Below are positions 9,417 to 18,315 of a stretch of 29,101 nt of DNA, piece after piece. How positions within the stretch are numbered: the stretch's first letter is position 1; every line of letters begins with the position of its first letter. Below the pieces are notes generated by a model. The model made no database searches. It was not told where the DNA came from and saw nothing but the letters and a program-made list of their open reading frames with translations. The stretch lies in NCBI RefSeq assembly GCF_008831285.2, contig NW_022205248.1:1-29101 (forward strand). The letters run 5' to 3'. The stretch comes from Nymphaea colorata (taxonomy: Eukaryota > Streptophyta > Magnoliopsida > Nymphaeales > Nymphaeaceae). The position numbers and the translations under genes are program-made.

Positions 9417-10156
9417 ATGAGAATGACCGGCCCAGGCAACAACGAGAAGATCAGCAAGGTGATCACCCTCAGCAGCAACTACAAAAGACACAGAGAAGTG
9501 GTAGCCGGCATCAAGGCAGCCATCGATTGCTCCGATAGCAAGCACATGAAAAAAGCACTCAAATTGTCAGCTGAAAAGGACACCTACACGAAGAAGTACG
9601 CCAACTCAAGTTGAAAGAACTGAAGAGGGAAAACGATGAAATACTCAAACGCATCGTCGGCGTCAAGAGCGCAGTCAGGAAAGAAATACAACCGATAGCC
9701 ACGCAAAGGGACTCCAAAACATTACAACGCTCAACCTCCAGACAGAGCGTAACCAGCGCCGCCAGCGATACCTCATGCGCGTCTAATTTTCGACGTCGTA
9801 CACTCAGACAGCAGGAAATTGAAAGAGAAAACAAAAAGATAGCAGCTCGTATCATGAAGCCCAAGAGGGGCAAGGAACAGACTACCTCGGTTTATGCAAC
9901 TTCTATTAAAAGGAGCAAAGCTATAGTAGAATTCGCAGCCGTTTCTCCTAGCGATCCCAAACCATAATCCAATCGCTGGCCCTCGACGGTCTCAAGCTCA
10001 AAAAGCAGCACGTCCAATTTTTACCCCAACTCTCCTTCAAGCGTCTAGACCACTCACGCCACAGAGCTCAAAATTTAACAGCAATGGCCACCTCGAAATC
10101 CCCCAGGAAGGAGACCATTCAATGATCCATTTTTGCCCAGAGTCAGCATATAGTGA
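9417..10156 (+). CDS. CFAP97/KIAA1430-like ciliary protein
   Basis: Product of about 235 residues. The N-terminal half has the CFAP97 (Hemingway) layout: NYKRHREVVAGIKAAIDCSD, then K-ALKLSAEKDTYTKK, then REND-EILKRIVGVK, resembling the family's Y-x-x-H ... E-x-x-R-x-x-x-I-x-R-x-N-x-x-LL core. Family members are linked to cilia and flagella. The frame changes near 9600-9627. It is restored by a 26-nt GC-AG intron at 9600-9625 or a 32-nt GT-AG intron at 9596-9627; both keep the Arg-Glu-Asn motif. The C-terminal half is Ser/Thr/Lys-rich, passes through several TAA/TAG codons after 9965, and ends PFLPRVSIE-TGA at 10154. It is divergent from the - gene at 8361-9326, with only 90 bp between starts. 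Confidence 0.7.
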
Positions 10157-10224
10157 GTAGTATCGTGGGTGTGAGGACAATAGGGGGGCTTATGCTCCAG
10201 TTTGGCTTATAATCAGAAGTAGTT

Positions 10225-10692
10225 ATGCTAGCCAGCGAGATTTTCAGGAGTAAATTTTCAGGCTACTCCATAAGCGACCACCACGAGACCTTCCTCCAAA
10301 TCTGCGACCGTCTGCAGTAATTGTAGGAGATGCGGATCGTCTAGCGACTAGCGCGTCCAATCCCGCTCGCCCGTAAGCAGGAGCTAATGGGAGAGGTGAA
10401 CGCCTCGCTGACGGTGGTGGGAGAGGGCATGGCGGAGGTGCAGCGTCTGTCTGGCGGGTTCAGGGGGAAGGAGACGCAGCAGGTGGGCGAGCAGTGCGTA
10501 ACCGCCAGCTCCTGGAAGAACGGAGTGCGGCGCGTGCAGGCCAAACTCACCCACTTCTATGAGGAAAAGATGAAGCACTTTTAAGCGGTCAACAAGCACA
10601 TGCAACTTGGACTCAGACTGGTCCAGCTGGAGGAGAAGGATTGGGCGAAGAATTGCCTATCACGAATGGGGCCCTTTTGTATTTGCGGATGA
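10225..10692 (+). CDS. Small helical (coiled-coil) protein, unrecognised
   Basis: 155 residues, one uninterrupted frame under TGA-only stops (TAA/TAG sense codons at several places), start MLASEIFRSKFSGYSISDHH, end MGPFCICG before TGA at 10690. Predicted to be mostly amphipathic helix: FLQICDRLQKLEEMRIVERL, QELMGEVNASLTVVGEGMAE and RVQAKLTHFYEEKMKHF. Size and character resemble small subunits of helical complexes, but no family is recognised. It starts 68 bp after the CFAP97-like stop and converges with the next - gene (105 bp). Confidence 0.6.
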
Positions 10693-10797
10693 TTCAAAGA
10701 AGGAGCGCATAATCGACCCTGATTGTAGTAATTCTTTGGTTTCATTCAAAAATCAAAAATTAAATTAAGATAACACTGGCCATCTACCATCACCCCC

Positions 10798-12109
10798 TCA
10801 CTCGAATATCTCTGACTGCAGGTTTTCCACTTGCGAGTTCCACCGGTTCACGCGCTTGATTTCTTTGTTGAAGTACTCCATTTTCTGAGTGACGTAGTTT
10901 TCCACATCCTGCTACCCTCTGGCATCCCTCTCCTCCTCTCCATCCTCAAACTCCACCATCTCCGCCAGCTTGGCCAGTCTGCCCCTCTCCGCAGCCATCT
11001 TGAGGAGGCCGGGCACGATGGCCTTGCGAGTCTCGTTGACTGCCTGCCAGCTGGAGTAGAAGCTTTTCAAGCGGTTCACCGTCTGGGCCAGTTCGGCGGC
11101 ATCGCAGGAAGTGCTTTGGCTGGAGATGGAAGGAGAGATGAGCTCAGAGGTACGCTACTCGATGGCTGTGAGGAACTTGCGGAGGAGGTCGGGATAGCCC
11201 TTCCTGGAGGTGGAGTATGGCAGATCGATGATCTCTGCCCTGTGGGAGTCTCTCGCCTGCTCAGGGTCGATCTTTTGGGCAACATGCTGCAGCCGAGTGA
11301 AGACTTCCTTCATGGTCTCTCTCAACAGCCGGTTTTCCTCCTCCAGACTGCGAGTATGTTGTTCGATGCTATTGGCTACGCCCTGCTCGTACTCCCTCTG
11401 CAGCATGGACCGATCAGGCCGGGCGAAAGGCGAGTAGACTTCGAAGATAGGGTTACGATACTCGCTTTTGTCTCCTTTCTGCATCATCTTCTTGAGCTTC
11501 TCCTCGAAGTTCCTTGCCTTGTCCTCCATGACGCGCAGACTAGTGGCCAGGTTGGCCTAGCGCTGGCTGGATGTCTTTCGCTACTTATTGAAACCCTCTT
11601 TCTCCTTGTTCCATTTCTCCCTGAATATAATGATGATTACTCTTTCTCCTTGTGCTCGCGTAGTAGACGATTGTATTTTTCGTGCAGTTGGTCTTTTTAG
11701 CGCACAACGGCGTCCCTCTCTGAGGCGATTTGGTGTTTTTCTCTCGATCGCTGCCGCTGGAGGTTTCGCTACTAGTTGTACTACTGCTGCAGCTGGCGAC
11801 TTCTTCGCTTTTATTTGGAGATTTAGGCAAGCATATCGCGGATGCTGCATTGGGGGAGACTTACACTTCGGAGAGCGAGTTGATGGTATTGCTATCGCAC
11901 AGACAGGCCTGCAGCTGTCCGAAGCCGGAGTATCGCAGGTCATTGTTGAGACTTTCTAGCCTGTTCTGCATGGCCTGTCTCTGCTTGGAGGCTTCGGAGT
12001 GGCGTTCGGAGAGGGGAGGCGCATTCTCCTTGGCGTGGGGGGAGTTTCCCTCGATGGCCATGCTGTTGATGCTGTTGTCGTTCTACTCGTGGTCGGAGTG
12101 GCGGTACAT
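10798..12109 (-). CDS. Long coiled-coil protein, unrecognised
   Basis: 423 residues after removing two 20-nt GT-AG introns (11845-11864 and 11621-11640); both begin GTAA and end CAG, and the remaining 1272 bases are in frame. The N-terminus (MYRHSDHEENDNSINSMAIE) is polar. A long heptad region follows (for example RQLQQEYNEERNLQRQRSRE, KKDQLHEKYNRLLREHKEKE, EKLKKMMQK, RSLEEENRLLRETMKEVF). The C-terminal third is helical but less repetitive: LKSFYSSWQAVNETRKAIV, LAKLAEMVEFEDGEERDA, MEYFNKEIKRVNRWNSQV, end LQSEIFE-TGA. The C-terminal part looks a little like a BAR or sorting-nexin-type helical bundle, but I would not assign that. Reading TAG as Glu and TAA as Lys keeps the heptads. Confidence 0.75.
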
Positions 12110-12414
12110 GGAATGAGTAATATAATTTGAACTGGGTGGGATAACTCAAACCACTCAATACACCATATGGTTATCACATAGTATTTAAATAAGGAGCTTG
12201 CAATGCTTTGGATTCAGGCAGGGTATTGGCATATTAATACCTGCTCTTAGTGATTAAGAGTCAGCAAACTATCCTAGGAAAGGGCATGGGTTATTGCAGT
12301 ATGCATTTGGATAAGCGTTTCGCCACTTCCTTTATTGCAATTTGATTCAATCCCGAACAAAGCTTTGATTGTTAATCATAATGTTAATTGTATGATGAAT
12401 AATGGGCGGAACAA
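12110..12414. other. Spacer between two - genes, no gene seen
   Basis: 305 AT-rich bases holding the promoter side of the coiled-coil gene and the 3' side of the TPR gene. No open frame with normal codon use, tRNA or repeat was seen. Confidence 0.5.
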
Positions 12415-13143
12415 TCAATGCTTTAAGCCTTTGGTGAGATGCTTGTTGATATAGGCAACAGCCTATTTATTGTTATAATCTAACTGATTGCACTTCCTAT
12501 AGTAATCCATTGCGTCCCTGCTTTTTCCCATCTTATCGTAAATACGTCCAATCTGGGCAAGTGCCTTTGAATCTCTGTCTCTTATCTCCAGGCATTTTTT
12601 AAGGCATTGAAGCGCGTTTTCAAAGTCTCCTGAATCCTCGTAGATATTGGCAAGGCCATGAAGAGCCCGCATGTCTTTTTAATTGTTCTGGATGCATTTG
12701 GTAAAACTGGAAAAGGCCTCTTACTTTCTGTTTAGATTGTAAAACATTTACCCAACCTAGCAAATCCTAGGATAATCCTCAGGGTTACAATTGAGATACT
12801 AAAGAATAAGCTACAGTCCTTTCTGTCGGTCTTTTGGGGCATATATCCATCCCAACCGAAGATAAGCCTTGCCATACTTGGGATCAAGTTCGAGTATCCT
12901 CTTAAAGTAAGCAATTGCTTTTTCCTAATTAGCGCAGGAAAACTAATCCCAGTAATCACCGTGGCCGCTATGATCGAAATCACCAGCATAGATGCATGCG
13001 GCCTTCCACAAGGCAGGAATGTGGTTGGGATTAAGCTAGAGACATTTCTCGTATTCGAGAACCGTTGATTCTGAGATGCAATCCGATGAAGCCAGCTTTT
13101 GGTACAGGGCTTCAGCTTTTGCTTAGTTATCGAGGCTATCCAT
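12415..13143 (-). CDS. TPR-repeat protein
   Basis: 242 residues, intronless, start MDSLDNKAKAEALYQKL, TGA stop at 12415-12417. It consists of tetratricopeptide repeats: EYEKCLELNPNHIPALWKAA, KAIAYFKRILELDPKYGKAY, KEAFSSFTKC with MRALHGLANIYEDSGDFENA, ALQCLKKCLEI with SKALAQIGRIYDKMGKSRDA and MDYYRKCNQL. TPR proteins are protein-protein interaction scaffolds; no partner can be inferred. The gene carries seven TAG and four TAA codons in frame with no intron, so it is a clean demonstration of the recoding. Several of these sit at TPR positions where Glu or Lys is usual (C-L-E-L-N-P-N, N-R-K-K-E-A-F). Confidence 0.88.
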
Positions 13144-13309
13144 TTATTATTATATATTAAAAGACGTAGCATATTAATTCTTTTATAATATTGCCTTGGT
13201 CCAATGGAAACTGATCGGTAGGATTATCTTTTGGCACCCCTGAACCATGGCCTTTAACCACAGATATCCATAAAGATGCATAATAGACGAATGGAAAATA
13301 GATGAATGA

Positions 13310-15381
13310 TCATGTACCCGTATTGATTTCTATGTTCTTTTTGTGGAGCATCAGTTCCTTGCGATTGATGCAGTTGCCCAGGTTCTTCCTCTTGAGGAAC
13401 TCGTAAAACTTGCCCAGATGGACGCAATTTTCCCCACAGAGACTGGCATGCATCAGCTAGTAGTGACGAATACTGCGGAGGACCTTCGACCACTGCGGAT
13501 GCCCTTTCTTCCCAACGTTTTCCTATATCTAACGCACGAATCTATTGTGCTAGTCCCGCAATAGCCCCTACCGGTCGGTTTCGGTGATCTTGCCGGGGAG
13601 GTCGAAGCGGAAAGAGGAGTTCTTGTAGTCCAGGCCGGTTTAGTTGAAAAGTTAGGTGCGGTGGTACTTGGAGATGTTGGTGTCCTTGGGAGAGAGGAAG
13701 GAGTAGTCGGAGGCGTTGAGGTGCATGGAGCGGTGGTTCAGCTGGGAACTGCTGTTGTTGTACTTCAGCTGTTTCTGCTCGTTCTGGAGCAGCGCCTTGG
13801 CGTAGGGCGAGCTTTAGTAGATCTTCTTCTTGAGGCTTTCGGCGCGGTCCTGCCGCCCCTTGCCCCTCTATTCGATCTTGGGAAGCGAGCTTTCACCCTT
13901 TTCCGAGGGCTTGCGGAAGAAGGGATGGGTGGCAGTGCAGGCGTAGGCTTGCTCGATGAGGATATCTGAGTGGCAGGCCTCCTCCTTGTTGGATAGGATC
14001 TTCTCCCTGTCTCCGGTTGATTTCTTAGAGAACCGCTTGTGGATGGTGTTTTCCTCATCGTTTTTGAGGACAACCGTATCATGGTTGCTGGTCTCGCTGT
14101 CCCTGATCTTCTGTCCGCTTGGAGTGAGCTAGTAGCTGGTGGAGTTTGCCTGTTCCTGTGTGGTCTCCAGGATGGTTGTCACGTATCTGTTGGGAGAGAT
14201 GGTTTTTTCTCCTTGCTGAATTTGGACTCGTTGGTCTGTTTGGTGGGAGGGTCTTTGAGGTCCTTGCTGTTGCGGTGGGCCTGCTTCTTGGCGGAGACGC
14301 CCTTCAGAAGGTCCTTGCGGCTGGTGGAGAGGGAATTGGAAGATTATCGCTTATCGACAGCCTTCTTGCCCTTCTGCAGGATCACCTTGGAGGATTACTA
14401 CTTTGCTAGGATCTTCTTGGTGGAGGACACATTCGATGCCTTTCCTTATGCTTTGACTTATGCTGTGGGATTGGCAGTTCCTTATTGGTTTATATTTTAG
14501 GCGGCTGTTGCTATTTGCTCTTCGGTCAAGCTGGGTTTATTCATTTTTTATTTGGTTGATTCGTCCTATTTTCCTTCATTTTCATTTCCATTCCCTTCAG
14601 CCCTACTCAAAGAGGCATTTCTCACGATTTCCTGTATGTATTCGTTGATCTATGAGGCAAACTCACTGATTGGTTTTCCGTTTTGCATGAAAAAAGAGGA
14701 ATACTGGGTCAGGAAAGATTTGATAAAGTCAGAAGTGATGTCAGTCTGAGCCTAACCCTCCTTCAACTATACTGAACGCCTGCTTTCGATCCCGGATAAC
14801 TTGCTTTGACGCTTGAATAGGCTGCTGCCGGTGTTTTTTATGTTGGTTTTGGTGAGTTAGTGCAGGTTGGTATTGGAGGTGAGTTTGGAGGTGTCTGTGC
14901 TGATGGTTGACTTGTTTCTATTTGCTTGAATGGGGTGGTACGCGTAGTCGAGACTGTACCTCGGCATCGATTCAAGCAGAATTTGCGTATTCTTCTATTT
15001 CTGTTCGTTCATCGCCAGGAACTTGAAGAGCTCTCCCCTCTCCTCGTCGTTGGTGACTATCTCTGGCTTATTGTCCAGGAAGTGCTGCACCTCGTCGTAC
15101 TCCATCCTGTAATCGCGCTGCTCCTCCTGCTCGACTTACCCCTTGGGACGGTGCTTAAAATACTTGCGGAGTTGGTCTGCGGCTCGGTCGAAGGCTTGCC
15201 CCACGTCTCTGGGGAGGTACTCGTCTAGTTCAGTGAAAGCAATGCGCGTTAACTTGAGCATTTCCGAGGTATTCTTTTCAGTATTGAGTAGAAAGGTATC
15301 CCAGGTGAGATCATCCGATTCCATTTGCGAATCCAGGTAGGCGCTAATGGCGTTGAGTTGCATCGAAATCCCCTTCAGCAT
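13310..15381 (-). CDS. Long charged protein with helical N-terminus, unrecognised
   Basis: About 674 residues. Start MLKGISMQLNAISAYLDSQM at 15381; an in-frame ATG at 15441 is possible but would begin one base after the upstream gene's stop. N-terminal ~150 residues are a helical domain (DTFLLNTEKNTSEMLKLTR, LPRDVGQAFDRAADQLRKYF, EYDEVQHFLDN). The middle is Ser/Thr/Lys-rich and basic (TAKVKAKGKASNVSSTKKIL). The C-terminal third looks folded: FFRKPSEKGES, KALLQNEQKQLKYNN, FRFDLPGKITETDREGLLRD, QWSKVLRSIRHYELMHASLC, CVHLGKFYEFLKRKN, end INTGT-TGA. One frame change near 14136-14182 is repaired by a 47-nt GT-AG intron, longer than usual here; a different exon choice there is possible. The ATG at 14544 looked like a separate start, but the frame runs straight through it without TGA, so this is one gene. 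Confidence 0.7.
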
Positions 15382-15442
15382 GATCGAAGAATTATAGTTA
15401 GAACTTGAACAAATAGAAATCACAAGATGAAAGCCACACATA

Positions 15443-17356
15443 TCAACAGATAGGACCGAAATGCACCTGGTAGATCTCGTAGCCCAACATCAGCATCGAT
15501 CGTTATTTTCCACCCAGGAATTTCTAGATCGGAACCGCACGCTTACCCCAAGAGTAAATGCTCTGGAAATTACCCACGTTGCAGGTCAGCTCGAGAGTCC
15601 TAGCCTTGATCTTCAACTCCCCGTTGCCGAAGATTAGGTAGGAGGGGTCGAGGTCGATCCGCTGGATCCTGCGAGAGGGGGTGAGCTTGATGGGCTCCCT
15701 GTGGGGGTTCAGGGAAAAGATAAGACTGTCGCTGACCTGGTTGTCAGGGGCAAAGGCGCCGGAGAAGGCGCCCAGGGTCACGTCGTTGGGCAACTGGATC
15801 AGGATCAACAGGTTCTCTCTCTTTTCTATGTACTTGCAGAAGTGGTTGGGAGTGATGGGGTCGAAGGAAAAGAGCAACTCTGAACGGAGCAGTTTCTGCT
15901 CGAACATCTCAGAGATAAGGACGCGAGTCCCCACTGCGTTTTGGAAGTCTTGATGCGTGGGTAGGATCTTGGAATTGGGGAAATGATTGAAGAGTATGGC
16001 GTAGTTGTTTTCCTTTGTCTAGGATTAAGGTTCAGACTCGTCTTCAACGATGATGAAGGAAGGCTCATGCTTTCTATTCTTGCTCTACTGCGATTCAAGA
16101 GCACAGATCGGGGGAAGGGTGGGCTACACCAGTTCCTACAGACTGCGGTTGATGGCAAGGCGGGTCTGTTTCTGTTGTGGGAAATCGTGGGAGTTGAGTA
16201 CGTTCATGGAGAGGTTGTTGTAGGAGTCCTCGATGTGGGTGTGGTGGGAGGGGTGGGTGATGGTGGTGCTCAGGGTCTCGCTCAGGTCTTTCACCTTGCC
16301 CTGCAAGTAGATGTTCTCGCCGATGGCCTGTTCCCGCTAGCGGTCCAGCCTGCTCACCTCGTAACGGTATTGCTGGATCTAGAGATTCAAATCCTCCACC
16401 TTGCTCTCCAGCTCATCTCTATCCCTCTGCAGGTTTACCATCTTCTCCCTATACTTTGCCTCCACTTATGCCATCATTTTCTCGCTATTCTTGCAAAACT
16501 TTTCCTTGATTTCCAGCTAATCGAGCAAGTCCTTCCTCACTTTGGACAAATCTTCAATATCAGACTTGAGTAGGGCAGTCTGCAGGGATATTTTCCGAAC
16601 CTCCTGTTCCAAATCCTCCACCTTCGCCATCTAAAACTCCAACTGCTATATCAGCCTCTCCTTGGGGTATTTGTCGAAATCGGTATTCTGGGTTTATTTG
16701 ATATCGATCTGGTCGATGTCGGACCCGATGATGCTGAGGGGGACGGAGTAGGAGCCGAAACTGCTGGTGAGGTTGGGGTGGGGGATATCGTTTGCGCTTT
16801 GGCGGATGAAGGAACTGATCTCCCTCTCTCTCGCGTTGGTGTTGTGGCTGTGTCGGGATTGGGTTTTTTATCGGGGCCGCTGTGGGGATTATTTCAAGGG
16901 CTTCTAGGATTATCGTTCATCCTCGGACTCCCTCTGGTCCATCCGCATCATTGCCTATTTTTACCTTCGCTCGGGGACCTCCACTTGCGCCATTTTAGGT
17001 TTTTAGTTGTTTTCCGCCATAATCTAGCTTTGGATCTTCGAGAGCTAATTGTACAGTTTGCTGCTCTATCTTTTGAGTTCTTCAATATGCAAGGCGAGGG
17101 CGTTTATTTCCTTACTAACCTCTGTATATCTTCCATCATTTTTGGGTAGAGTTTCAGCGTATCTTGCCAATTTGCTTTTGGATTGCTCCCTGAAGGGTAT
17201 GGCAACGCTGAGATAGAGAAAATGGAAGATGCGCTGCCTGTTTTGGGAGAAACGGTCAGCTCGCATGAAGGTGGTGGCCTGGAAGGTGGTCCAAGCCTAC
17301 TAGAAACTGCTCTTGAGGTTCTATTTTTACTCGTTGGTACTGCACAAACAACCCAT
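15443..17356 (-). CDS. TLDc-domain protein with coiled coil and N-terminal MGCLCS motif
   Basis: 637 residues, intronless, 1914 bases in one frame with TGA-only stops. Begins MGCLCS: Gly2 plus Cys3 and Cys5 is a typical N-myristoylation and palmitoylation pattern, so membrane attachment is likely. A helical part follows (NALALHIEELKRE), then a basic stretch rich in recoded TAA/TAG codons, then a long coiled coil (LEFEMAKVEDLEQEVRKI, KVRKDLLDELEIKEKF, LQRDRDELESKVEDLNLEIQ). Residues ~430-632 are a TLDc domain: ENLLILIQLPNDVTLGAFSG, VSDSLIFSLN, YLIFGNGELKI, YSWGKRAVPIEKFLGG and the closing GYEIYQVHF, which matches the family's E-x-EV-x-x-V end. TLDc proteins are linked to oxidative-stress protection and, in some cases, V-ATPase regulation; coiled coil plus TLDc proteins are common in ciliates. 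Its stop is 61 bp upstream of the next - gene's start. Confidence 0.88.
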
Positions 17357-17659
17357 CTGTACTTATTAGTTAAAATTACAATTTGGTGATTGTGGATACA
17401 GATGAGATTGGGAAAATATTGGGGAAGAGATATGCAGGAATAGTCGGGAACAAGTTGGAATGGATAATTATTGAAGGAAAGATATGCAGAAAGGAAAGAA
17501 TTATCGAATCATGAATGACAATTAGTCTTTAAATAATTATGCATTAATCATCTATTAGGCAACATCAATAAGACATATCATCATAACTATGTCTGTTTGG
17601 TCCTGACTTATGCAACCTTTTGGGCTAATTAATTTATAAATAGCTAATAATATCCTCCG
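17357..17659. promoter_or_regulatory. Divergent promoter region, TLDc gene / TRAPPC5 gene
   Basis: 303 AT-rich bases between two genes read away from each other, so it should hold both promoters. No specific element could be assigned. A minus-strand open frame over 17555-18037 is the shadow of the TRAPPC5 gene. Confidence 0.5.
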
Positions 17660-18216
17660 ATGATGCAACTCTAAAAACCCAACACCCAAGCTCTCTTCCA
17701 CTTCCTCCTCAGCGAACTCATCGTCGAATGCTCCTAGCACTTGCGGACAGCCGAGTAGGAAACCCCCGAGTCCAAGCTGAAATCCGTCGGGAAGGAACTC
17801 GGCTTCAAAATATACACCCAAATATGCCTCAGGAGGGGCATCACGTAGCGTCCCTCCTCTGTAGCCGACGCCCTCAAAAATATCAAATCCAAAGTCTTCA
17901 AGCACCTCTTCAACTACGAACTTTCCCCATAGACCAACACCTACCGCATCGAGTAACGCAAAGCAGTAGTCTATGGCATCGTGTACACATGTAATTACCA
18001 AGCGATGAGATAGCAGTGTATTTGGCGTGGATGCCATAGGGATGCCAGCTGACTGCCAGCTCCTTGGTGGCTGGGATCATCGAGGGGATTTGCACCAGCA
18101 GCGATATCAGGTGCACCGTTACCTGCAGGAAGGAAAACGAGAAGGAGGGAAGCAACACTATCGAATACTTGGTGGAGATGAGTGCGGAATAGGCGCAAAA
18201 GTGGTAGAAAAAGTGA
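17660..18216 (+). CDS. TRAPPC5: TRAPP complex subunit TRAPPC5 / Trs31 (Bet3 family)
   Basis: TRAPP complexes tether vesicles and act as Rab1/Ypt1 exchange factors at the Golgi and in autophagy; this subunit is part of the common core. Reading with one 20-nt intron (17983-18002) gives 178 residues against ~190 in other eukaryotes. Visible Bet3-fold features: ALFHFLLSELIVECSEHL at the start, LKSVGKELGFKIYTQICLRRG, RPSSVADALKNIKSKVFKHL, NTYRIEKR, then CQLTASSLVAGIIEGICTSS followed by the strand RCTVTC and NTIEYLVEM. The SSLVAGIIEG segment matches the animal ASFTAGIVEA motif. The N-terminal ~20 residues of other homologues are absent, so an upstream exon could exist; two ATGs (17660, 17663) are candidates. 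In-frame TAA at 17954 falls where human has Arg, which favours Lys over Gln. Confidence 0.88.
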
Positions 18217-18315
18217 TATGAGTATGAGTGTATGATATAGGGATAGCTAGCGTAGCATGTATTGATGCATTTTTAACGATGATAGGGCTATTTAATGGAT
18301 AAGCTAAACATATCA

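Noticed and set aside
10831-11700. 289-residue plus-strand open frame
   Set aside because: Antisense of the coiled-coil gene at 10798-12109, whose heptads and 20-nt introns are convincing.
13310-14544. A separate gene starting at the ATG at 14544
   Set aside because: The upstream frame continues into this ATG without any TGA, and TAA/TAG are sense here, so it is internal to the longer gene.
17555-18037. 160-residue minus-strand open frame
   Set aside because: Shadow of the TRAPPC5 gene; the plus frame has clear Bet3-family motifs.
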